Shown here: positions 57,867-64,000 of the stretch, one piece after another | Layout: each line of letters begins with the position of its first letter | How positions within the stretch are numbered: the stretch's first letter is position 1 | DNA from: Collinsella sp. | Lineage (GTDB): Bacteria > Actinomycetota > Coriobacteriia > Coriobacteriales > Coriobacteriaceae | Assembly: GCA_031294825.1 (NCBI GenBank) | Contig: JAUMPM010000067.1 | Span: 62,001-126,000, forward strand | Direction of reading: 5' to 3' | DNA length: 64,000 nucleotides | The notes under the pieces: generated by a model | Databases searched by the model: none | The model's input: only the letters and a program-made list of their open reading frames with translations | Told to the model about the DNA's origin: nothing | Position numbers and translations under genes: made by a program

Positions 57867-59237
57867 ATGGACCAGCGTTCCGTACGCGATATTCTTGCCG
57901 GTAAAACCTACTTTATCCGCACCTTTGGCTGCCAGATGAATCAGCACGACTCTGAGCGCGTGAGCGGTCTGCTCGATTCGTATGGTTGCCTCATGGCGCT
58001 CGATCCCGAGCATGCCGATATTGTTGTCTTCATGACATGCTGCGTGCGCGAGGCCGCCGATACTCGCCTGTACGGTCAGTGCAACTCTTGTAAGAGCCTC
58101 CCGCCCTCACCCTCGGGTAAGCGTGTGGTTGCCGTTGGTGGTTGCATCGCGCAGCGCGATGGCGAGGGCCTGCTCACCAACGTCGATAACGTCAATGTCA
58201 TCTTTGGTACGCATTCCATCGCACATGTGGCCGAGCTCATTGCCGAGGCGTTCCTTGATGGCAAGCGTCATATCCGCACCAATGAGCATGAGGATACGGA
58301 TGCCATGAGCATGCCGTGGCATCGCGAGACCCAGTATCACGCCTGGGTGCCCATTATGACGGGCTGCAATAATTTCTGTACCTATTGCATCGTGCCGTAC
58401 GTGCGCGGTCGCGAAAAGAGCCGCCCCTTCGAGGAAATTGTCGACGAGGTGACCGGTTTGGTGCGCCAGGGCGTGCGCGAGATTACGCTGCTGGGCCAAA
58501 ACGTTAACTCATATGGTCGCGATCTGTTTGGCAAGCCGCGTTTTGCCGATCTGCTGCGTGCCGTGGGTGATACGGGTGTGGAGCGCATCTTCTTTACCTC
58601 TTCTCATCCTAAGGATCTGCTGCCCGAGACCATCGACGCCATGGCCGAGACGCCCGCCGTCATGCCGCAGCTTCACTTGGCCGTTCAGTCGGGCTCCACG
58701 CGTATCCTCAAAGAGATGAATCGCCGTTATACACGCGAGGACTATCTGGGCCTGGTCGATCGCATTCGCAACCGCATGCCCGATATCGCGCTCTCGACCG
58801 ATATTATCGTTGGCTTCCCGGGCGAGACTGAAGAGGACTTTGAGCAGACGCTCTCACTTGCCGAGACGGTCCGCTATGCTCAGGCCTATACCTTCATCTA
58901 TTCCAAGCGCGCCGGTACCCCGGCCGCAGAGATTGACGATCCTACGCCGCATGAGGTTATTCTCGAGCGTTTCAACCGCCTGGTTAAGGTTATCGAGACT
59001 ACGGCACACGAGTATAACCAGGGTGAGCTTCATACTGTGGTGCCGGCGCTCATTGAGGGAACGAGTAAAAAGAACGACGCGGTCCTGCTGGGCAAGAGTC
59101 CCAAGAATCAGACCGTGCATGCGCCTATCCCCGAGGGTTACAGCATCGATCAGCTTGTTGGCAAGATCGTTGATGTTGACGTTGACGTTGCCAAGACCTG
59201 GTATTTGTCCGGCTCCGTTGTGGGCGAGCCGCGCTAA
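57867..59237 (+). CDS. miaB: tRNA-2-methylthio-N6-dimethylallyladenosine synthase
   Basis: MiaB methylthiolates i6A37 of tRNA after MiaA. The 456-residue protein has FGCQMNQHDSERVSGLL, TCCVREAADTR and GGCIAQRDG (cluster 1), the radical SAM motif GCNNFCTYCIVPYVRGRE (about 166-183), HLAVQSGSTRILKEMNR and a TRAM domain. ATG 57867 is favoured over 57861 because AGGA at 57854 is then nine bases away. The stop overlaps the miaA ATG (TAATG), so the two enzymes of one modification are made together. Confidence 0.95.
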   Translation: MDQRSVRDILAGKTYFIRTFGCQMNQHDSERVSGLLDSYGCLMALDPEHADIVVFMTCCVREAADTRLYGQCNSCKSLPPSPSGKRVVAVGGCIAQRDGEGLLTNVDNVNVIFGTHSIAHVAELIAEAFLDGKRHIRTNEHEDTDAMSMPWHRETQYHAWVPIMTGCNNFCTYCIVPYVRGREKSRPFEEIVDEVTGLVRQGVREITLLGQNVNSYGRDLFGKPRFADLLRAVGDTGVERIFFTSSHPKDLLPETIDAMAETPAVMPQLHLAVQSGSTRILKEMNRRYTREDYLGLVDRIRNRMPDIALSTDIIVGFPGETEEDFEQTLSLAETVRYAQAYTFIYSKRAGTPAAEIDDPTPHEVILERFNRLVKVIETTAHEYNQGELHTVVPALIEGTSKKNDAVLLGKSPKNQTVHAPIPEGYSIDQLVGKIVDVDVDVAKTWYLSGSVVGEPR

Positions 59238-60175
59238 TGGTTTCTCCCAGGGCAGGACTTTCCGCCGTTGCGATCGTCGGTCCGACGGCGGTTGGTAAGA
59301 GTGATGTTGCCGACCGTTTGGCAGCTCATCTTTCGTCCGAAGTGCTGTCGTGCGATGCGATGCAAATCTATCGCGGCATGGACATCGGTACCGCAAAGAT
59401 GGCGCCCGATGAGTGTACGGTGCCGCTGCGTCTCGTCGACATTGTAGAGCCGGGTGTGGCATATTCTGCTGCGCTTTATCAGGCTGACGCTCGCGCGCAT
59501 GTTGAACGTCTCCTTGGTTCGGGTTGCCTGCCGGTTTTTTGCGGAGGTACGGGGCTGTATCTCAAGGCCGCCCTCGATGAAATGGACTTTCCTTCGGGTG
59601 AACTTGAGGACGATCGTCGTATGGGCTATCAGGAGCTTGCCGAGCGTATTGGCGAGGAAGAGCTGCATGCCCTGCTTGCCGAGCGCGACCCAGAATCGGC
59701 TGCTGTTATTCATCCCCATAATGTGCGCCGTGTGATTCGTGCGCTCGAGATGCATGATGATGGTATCTCCTATGCACAGCAAAAAAGTCAGTTTAGTTTT
59801 CCGCGCGAGCATTATCATGCTCTATGGTTTGGTCTGACGCGTAATCGCGAGGTGCTCTACGAGCGCATTAACCTGCGCGTCGATCTGATGTTTGAGCAGG
59901 GTCTTGTCGATGAGGTTCGCGGTCTTATGGACCAGGGGCTGGGTGATGCCCTGACTTCGATGCAGGCAATTGGCTATAAAGAGATCATTGATGCTTTCAA
60001 TGGCGTGATTTCTATGGATGAGGCTCGCGAACTCATCAAGATGCGTTCGCGTCGCTATGCCAAACGTCAGCTTTCGTGGTTTAAGCGCGATGACCGTATC
60101 GTGTGGTTTGATATGGACGAGTTTACGATCGATGAGGTCGTTGAGGACATCCTGCATTGTATTGAGGCTGCCTAA
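59237..60175 (+). CDS. miaA: tRNA dimethylallyltransferase
   Basis: MiaA transfers a dimethylallyl group to A37 of tRNA. The 312-residue protein has the P-loop VGPTAVGKSDVADRLA, SCDAMQIYRGMDIGTAK, VFCGGTGLYLKAALD and the late motif MQAIGYKEI. The substrate comes from the isoprenoid pathway encoded by dxr and ispG. It overlaps miaB by one base and its own stop overlaps the hflX ATG by one base. Confidence 0.95.
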   Translation: MVSPRAGLSAVAIVGPTAVGKSDVADRLAAHLSSEVLSCDAMQIYRGMDIGTAKMAPDECTVPLRLVDIVEPGVAYSAALYQADARAHVERLLGSGCLPVFCGGTGLYLKAALDEMDFPSGELEDDRRMGYQELAERIGEEELHALLAERDPESAAVIHPHNVRRVIRALEMHDDGISYAQQKSQFSFPREHYHALWFGLTRNREVLYERINLRVDLMFEQGLVDEVRGLMDQGLGDALTSMQAIGYKEIIDAFNGVISMDEARELIKMRSRRYAKRQLSWFKRDDRIVWFDMDEFTIDEVVEDILHCIEAA

Positions 60176-61464
60176 TGGCCCGCTTCCCCCTTGTTCCCAC
60201 GGCACCCGAGCCCGAGCGTGCCATATTAGTTGGTGTTGAGTGGCGCGACAATGCGTGGCCGCTCGATCGTTCGCTTGACGAGCTTGAGCGCCTGGCCCAT
60301 ACGGCTGGCGCCCAGTGCGTGGCGCGTTTGTCACAGCGTCTGGTTAAGCCGTATCCTAAATCGTTTATCGGTTCCGGTAAGGTTGAAGAGCTGTGCGGCC
60401 TGGTGCATCGCATGGATGCCGATGTCGTTATTTTTGACGACGACCTGACGCCCTCGCAGCAGTCTTATCTTGAGAAAGCCGTGGGCGAACCGGTTAAGAT
60501 TATCGACCGTACGGCGTTGATTCTCGATATCTTTGGCTTGCACGCTCAGACCCGTGAGGGTCGTCTGCAGGTGCAGTTGGCACAGTTGCAGTATCTGTTG
60601 CCCCGTTTGCGCGGTATGTGGAGTCATCTTGCCAAGGAACAGACGCGCGGCGGCATCGGCTCACGCTTTGGTCAGGGTGAAAGTCAGCTCGAGGTTGACC
60701 GTCGCCTCATTCGCAATAAGATCGCTGCGCTTCGTCGTGAGCTTAAGCAGGTTGAACAGCGTCGCGATGTTCAATCCAAGAGTCGCATTGAGTCACCGGC
60801 GTTTCGCGTCGCGTTAGCCGGTTATACCAATGCCGGAAAATCGACGTTGCTCAATCGTCTGACCGGCTCTACGGTACTTTCGCAGGACAAGCTGTTTGCT
60901 ACGCTCGACCCGACGACGCGTTCGTATCGCCTGCCCGGCGGTCGTGGCATGACGATTACCGATACCGTTGGCTTTATTCAAAAGCTACCGCATGGTCTCG
61001 TTGATGCCTTTAAGTCCACGCTGTCTGAGGTTCTTGGTGCCGATCTGATCCTTAAAGTTGTGGATGCCTCTGACGAGGACTACGAGCGCCAGCTCGAGGC
61101 AGTCGATCGCGTGCTTGATGAGATCGGCGCTGGAGAGCGTTTAACTCTGACCGTATTCAATAAAATCGATCTTCTCGATAGCGTTGATCGACTGAGCTTC
61201 CGTCGTCGCTATCCCGAGGCCGTGCTGTTCTCGGCCCAGACGGGCGAGGGACTCGACGATCTCGTCGACCGTATTGCTCGTGAGGCGGCTGCTACCGATG
61301 TGTTGTTCTCTGCTGATATTCCGTATCGCGAGGGCGCCCTCATCACGCTGGTGCATGAGCAGGGAACCCTTTTGCACGAGGAATATCTTGAGGACGGCGT
61401 TCGTATTGTGGCGAAGCTGCCGGCCCGTATCGCGCCGCGGCTCGAGCGTTATCGCACCGAGTAG
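60175..61464 (+). CDS. hflX: Ribosome-splitting GTPase HflX
   Basis: HflX splits stalled or inactive ribosomes under stress. The 429-residue protein has the HflX N-terminal domain (FIGSGKVEELCGLV, LTPSQQSYLEKAVG), the helical linker with the Gly-rich RGGIGSRFGQGESQLEVDRR, and the G domain with GYTNAGKSTLLNRLTG, DTVGFIQKLPHGL and FNKIDLLDSV. It follows miaA with a one-base overlap. Its 3' end overlaps the convergent membrane-protein gene by 16 bases, leaving no room for a terminator. Confidence 0.95.
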   Translation: MARFPLVPTAPEPERAILVGVEWRDNAWPLDRSLDELERLAHTAGAQCVARLSQRLVKPYPKSFIGSGKVEELCGLVHRMDADVVIFDDDLTPSQQSYLEKAVGEPVKIIDRTALILDIFGLHAQTREGRLQVQLAQLQYLLPRLRGMWSHLAKEQTRGGIGSRFGQGESQLEVDRRLIRNKIAALRRELKQVEQRRDVQSKSRIESPAFRVALAGYTNAGKSTLLNRLTGSTVLSQDKLFATLDPTTRSYRLPGGRGMTITDTVGFIQKLPHGLVDAFKSTLSEVLGADLILKVVDASDEDYERQLEAVDRVLDEIGAGERLTLTVFNKIDLLDSVDRLSFRRRYPEAVLFSAQTGEGLDDLVDRIAREAAATDVLFSADIPYREGALITLVHEQGTLLHEEYLEDGVRIVAKLPARIAPRLERYRTE

Positions 61465-62153
61465 ACGAGCTCCAAAATGCCCAGAATGATGGGCTGATGC
61501 AGCAGATAAAAGGGGAGTGCATGACGTCCAAGGCTGGCGAGCGCCGGCAGGGGGTTGGCGTAGGCCCATCTTGGGGCGTTCTTACCGATTCCCTGCGCTA
61601 TGTGTGCGGCGAAGTATCCTGCAAGATACATAAAGATAAACGGGATGATGGGGTAGTAATCACCTGAGACAAACCCAGGGCTCGGAAATCCCAGCCACGC
61701 CAGGTAGGGGACAGGGTAGGTCGTTTTGGGGATGCTCCAGGTGAGGGCGAACAACACAAGGCATAGAGACATGCCCCATCTCGCCGAAATCTTCTTAAGG
61801 ACGGGATCGGTCAACGCTACGATGCCGGTACATGAGGCCATGCAGTAGATGATGCCAAAATTAACCGAATCGTCGACTGAGACAAGTGTTGTTGCCAGCC
61901 AGACGACGAGTGCTGCTAAGGCGTATTTGGCGGCACGTTTGATATTGTTGCGCGAAAGGGTGCACATCCAACCCGCGATAAACAAAAATACCCAGCTGAT
62001 GCTGGCGCGCCAGATGTCTTGAAAGACGGTCTGGGTAAACCAGGGCATATCCCAGTCGTACAGGTAGGCGAGATCGTAGCAAGCGTGAAAACCTGCCATT
62101 GAAATCATCGTAAACCCGCGGACGGTATCAAAGATGGTGATGCGTTTTTGCAT
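61449..62153 (-). CDS. DUF1624 / acyltransferase-like membrane protein coupled to lexA
   Basis: The 234-residue protein has about six to seven membrane segments and resembles the DUF1624 heparan-alpha-glucosaminide acetyltransferase-like family: ITIFDTVRGFTMISMAGFHACYDL with an Arg-Gly and His near the start, FLFIAGWMCTL, YYPIIPFIFMYLAGYFAA, and LPFYLLHQPIILGIL near the end. The substrate is unknown. Its ATG overlaps the lexA stop (TAATG), so it should be made with LexA and rise during the SOS response. The end overlaps hflX by 16 bases. Confidence 0.82.
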   Translation of the reverse strand: MQKRITIFDTVRGFTMISMAGFHACYDLAYLYDWDMPWFTQTVFQDIWRASISWVFLFIAGWMCTLSRNNIKRAAKYALAALVVWLATTLVSVDDSVNFGIIYCMASCTGIVALTDPVLKKISARWGMSLCLVLFALTWSIPKTTYPVPYLAWLGFPSPGFVSGDYYPIIPFIFMYLAGYFAAHIAQGIGKNAPRWAYANPLPALASLGRHALPFYLLHQPIILGILELVYSVR

Positions 62154-62797
62154 TACGAGAACCGGCGCATTAAGCCGACGACTTTGCCCAAGATAACGGG
62201 ATTCGTTGCATAGATAGGCTCCATGGTGTCATTCTCAGGCTGCAGGCGTACACGTCCCTGCTCCTTGTAGAACGTCTTGACGGTCGCTGAACCATCAATC
62301 ATGGCCACGACAATTTCGCCGTTCATGGCACTCTTTTGCTCGCGGACGATGATGTAATCGCCATTGAAGATGCCGACATTGATCATTGAGCTCCCATGTA
62401 CCTCAAGGATAAAGGAACCCTGATCAGTGGCGATTTCGGTCGGGATAGTAAAAGTGTCTTCGATATTCTGCTCGGCCAGAATGGGAATCCCAGCTGCGAC
62501 GCGACCAACGAGCGGCAGCGAGACCGTTCCGCGAGGTGCGGTGGGCTCGTCAGATTTAGAAATTGAGACCGAGGAACCGTCCTCGTTAAAGAGTTCCAGG
62601 GCGCGCGGTTTGGTAGCATCGCGCTTGAGTAGCCCGCGCGCCTCCAGGGCAGAGAGATGGGCGTGCACGGTGCTGGGGGAGGAAAGACCCACGGCAGAAG
62701 CCATCTCGCGCACGCTGGGCGGATAACCCTTCTCCTGCTGATATTCCTTGATGAAGTCGTAAATTTGCTGCTGACGCTTGGTGATTTTGCGAGCCAT
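62153..62797 (-). CDS. lexA: LexA repressor
   Basis: LexA represses SOS genes until RecA filaments trigger its self-cleavage. The 214-residue protein has an N-terminal winged helix (YPPSVREMASAVGLSSPSTV, about 25-44), the cleavage site Ala102-Gly103 in GRVAAGIP, catalytic Ser137 in EVHGSSMIN and Lys174 in GSATVKTF. The start at 62797 follows GAGAGG; longer frames upstream are not supported. Three LexA boxes lie between it and the divergent LysM gene, so autoregulation is expected. Confidence 0.95.
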   Translation of the reverse strand: MARKITKRQQQIYDFIKEYQQEKGYPPSVREMASAVGLSSPSTVHAHLSALEARGLLKRDATKPRALELFNEDGSSVSISKSDEPTAPRGTVSLPLVGRVAAGIPILAEQNIEDTFTIPTEIATDQGSFILEVHGSSMINVGIFNGDYIIVREQKSAMNGEIVVAMIDGSATVKTFYKEQGRVRLQPENDTMEPIYATNPVILGKVVGLMRRFS

Positions 62798-62820
62798 CAG
62801 GGCATCCTCTCTACCCATGT

Positions 62821-62834
62821 CAAACAAATGTTCG
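62821..62834. promoter_or_regulatory. Weak LexA box
   Basis: CAAACAAATGTTCG matches CGAACRNRYGTTYG except in the second base and one inner base. It is the box nearest to lexA, 24 bases before its start codon. Confidence 0.5.
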
Positions 62835-62842
62835 AATTTTGC

Positions 62843-62870
62843 TTGACAGGAACAACTGTTCGAAGATAAT
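62843..62870 (+). promoter_or_regulatory. Promoter of the LysM gene with LexA box in the spacer
   Basis: TTGACA (62843-62848) and GATAAT (62865-62870) have 16 bases between them. The spacer is filled by the LexA box GGAACAACTGTTCG (62849-62862), so LexA would directly block polymerase binding. Confidence 0.75.
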
Positions 62871-62876
62871 AATAAC

Positions 62877-62890
62877 CGAACATTCGTTCT
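62877..62890. promoter_or_regulatory. LexA box at the LysM-gene transcription start
   Basis: CGAACATTCGTTCT is a close match to the consensus and begins at the predicted start site of the LysM gene (about 62877). Confidence 0.8.
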
Positions 62891-62957
62891 CGCGCTAGAC
62901 ATTTTTGTCCGCGCGGCTTGATAAAACTGTTCTCAGCAAAACACGCGAGAGGAGAAC

Positions 62958-63410
62958 ATGATGAACGCAACGGATATGGTCCAGGGAAACCTTGCCCTTA
63001 AACTCGAGACGCCTGCAGAACCCACTTTTACGGTTGTTCAGGGTGGCCGCTCCGGTTTTCAGCCTTTGACCGTAAAGCCTGCTCGCAATCAGCAGGCTGT
63101 AGTTGCGCCGGCCCGCGTTGCCCTGAAGGTTCCGACGATTGTCGCCGTTGCCGTTGCGCTTACGCTCTTCTTTGTCCTTGCTACGTCGGTCTTTAGCGCT
63201 CGTCACGCCGCGTATGCCGAGTCCGTTTCCAACGTTACCTACGAGACTATTCGCGTTCAGCCTGGTGATTCTCTTTGGTCGCTTGCCGAGGAATATCCTA
63301 TCGAAGGCCTTTCCACGCAAGAGACTTCCGACATGATCCGTAACGTCAATCATCTGGAGCATGGTTCGCTCGCCGCCGGTGCGCATCTTAAGGTTCCTGC
63401 TCGTTCGTAA
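62958..63410 (+). CDS. LysM membrane protein, probable SOS division inhibitor (YneA/ChiZ-like)
   Basis: The 150-residue protein has a cytoplasmic stretch, one membrane helix (about 58-80) and an outside LysM domain (about 97-147, TIRVQPGDSLWSLAEEYP to GAHLKVPARS) for peptidoglycan binding. A LysM protein divergent from lexA under LexA boxes is the arrangement of Bacillus yneA and of mycobacterial Rv2719c (ChiZ), both of which halt division after DNA damage; in mycobacteria nrdR also follows. Sequence similarity beyond the domain plan is not established. A GAGAGGAG ribosome site is present. Confidence 0.85.
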   Translation: MMNATDMVQGNLALKLETPAEPTFTVVQGGRSGFQPLTVKPARNQQAVVAPARVALKVPTIVAVAVALTLFFVLATSVFSARHAAYAESVSNVTYETIRVQPGDSLWSLAEEYPIEGLSTQETSDMIRNVNHLEHGSLAAGAHLKVPARS

Positions 63411-63461
63411 TCATTATCGCGCTGCGCATGGTACCCTTGTTATCGTTTAAGAGGAGGTACC

Positions 63462-63905
63462 ATGCGCTGTCCCAAATGTGGCAAGGCACATACCCGCGTC
63501 GTTGATTCCCGTATGCAGGAGTCAAATAACACCATTAAGCGCCGTCGCGAATGTTGCTCGTGTAACTATCGCTTTACAACGTTTGAGCGATGCGAAGACC
63601 CAATCGAGGTCATTAAGTCAGACGGAACCAAGCAGCGGTTCGATCGCAATAAGCTGCTCGTCGGCTTGATGCGCGCCACCATCAAGCGTGATATCGACAC
63701 TAAGAAGCTCAATGAGATTATCGACGACATCGAGGTCGAGCTGCGCTCTCGCACGCTGACGGCCGTCACGTCGCATGAGTTGGGTGACATGGTGCTCAAA
63801 CGCTTGGCCAAGATCGACAAGGTGGCGTACATCCGTTTTGCCTCGGTCTACCGCGATTTCAAAGACGTCGATGAGTTTCTGCAAGAGCTCGACAAGCTAA
63901 GGTGA
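63462..63905 (+). CDS. nrdR: Transcriptional repressor NrdR
   Basis: NrdR senses ATP/dATP and represses ribonucleotide reductase genes. The 147-residue protein has a zinc ribbon (MRCPKCGKAHTRVVDSR and CCSCNYRFTTFE) and an ATP-cone domain (VIKSDGTKQRFDRNKLLVGL). ATG 63462 follows AAGAGGAGG. It lies downstream of the LysM gene; dut begins four bases after its stop, so dNTP-related functions are grouped here. Confidence 0.95.
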   Translation: MRCPKCGKAHTRVVDSRMQESNNTIKRRRECCSCNYRFTTFERCEDPIEVIKSDGTKQRFDRNKLLVGLMRATIKRDIDTKKLNEIIDDIEVELRSRTLTAVTSHELGDMVLKRLAKIDKVAYIRFASVYRDFKDVDEFLQELDKLR

Positions 63906-63909
63906 TCCC

Positions 63910-64000
63910 ATGTCCAACATTACCCTCAACATAAAGCGTCTCGATCCCACCGTCGAGCTTCCCAAATACGCCCATCCCACCGATGCCGGCTTGGATTTGC
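63910..64000 (+). CDS. dut: dUTP diphosphatase (3' end outside window)
   Basis: Only the first 30 codons are in the window: MSNITLNIKRLDPTVELPKY, then HPTDAGLDL, the first conserved dUTPase motif (A-x-x-x-D-A-G-x-D-L). dUTPase removes dUTP and supplies dUMP for thymidylate. AAGGTGATCCC precedes the ATG, four bases after nrdR. Confidence 0.88.
   Translation, partial: MSNITLNIKRLDPTVELPKYAHPTDAGLDL

Overview
The window is a 64 kb stretch of high-GC bacterial chromosome that reads as a Coriobacteriia (Actinomycetota) genome, most likely Collinsella or a close relative. Two features point to actinobacteria: an actinobacterial-type integration host factor (mihF) before gmk and rpoZ, and the order lexA / LysM protein / nrdR. 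These occur beside RNase Y, RNase J, SpoVS and an AdhE fermentation enzyme, a mixture expected of anaerobic gut Coriobacteriia. The genus is an inference from gene content, not from a database search.

Layout: 1-10 kb is a translation and envelope block (rpsB, tsf, pyrH, frr, uppS, cdsA, dxr, rseP, ispG, proS). From 10 to 15 kb are minus-strand genes (a phosphotransferase, adhE, rpmB) with a 1,038-bp RAYT-type transposon between adhE and rpmB. From 15.5 to 21 kb lies the pyrimidine operon pyrR-B-C-K-D-F behind a leader attenuator, followed by mihF-gmk-rpoZ-thiI. From 23.8 to 43 kb come comEA-comEC, holA, rpsT, lepA, dusB, hemW, two dnaJ genes, mtaB, phoH, ybeY, dgkA, era, recO, rpsO and pnp. 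From 43 to 54.5 kb are rnj, ftsK, a RodZ-like gene, yajQ, rimO, pgsA, cinA, recA and recX. From 54.6 to 64 kb are rny, a GHKL ATPase, spoVS, miaB, miaA and hflX, then the SOS cluster (lexA with a membrane protein on the minus strand, a LysM protein opposite), nrdR and the start of dut. No rRNA, tRNA, CRISPR array or prophage was seen.

The genes fall into connected themes: isoprenoid and phospholipid supply (uppS, dxr, ispG, cdsA, pgsA, dgkA), pyrimidine synthesis through UMP to UDP (pyr operon, pyrH), RNA decay (pnp, rnj, rny, ybeY), tRNA/ribosome modification (three methylthiotransferases, thiI, miaA, dusB), DNA uptake and recombination (comEA, comEC, recO, recA, recX), and the SOS response (lexA boxes at lexA/LysM and recA).

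The most unusual part is the gene-free 648-bp interval between the two ribonuclease genes pnp and rnj. It holds two oppositely oriented palindromic elements. Each has perfect 36-40 bp inverted arms that differ between the elements, around a shared 69-nt core whose apical stem carries compensatory base changes. Other notable signals are helically phased 11-bp TTTGG repeats before both comEA and recA, an attenuator before pyrR, a site-2 protease with an inserted domain, a membrane-anchored DnaJ, and an apparently leaderless lepA.
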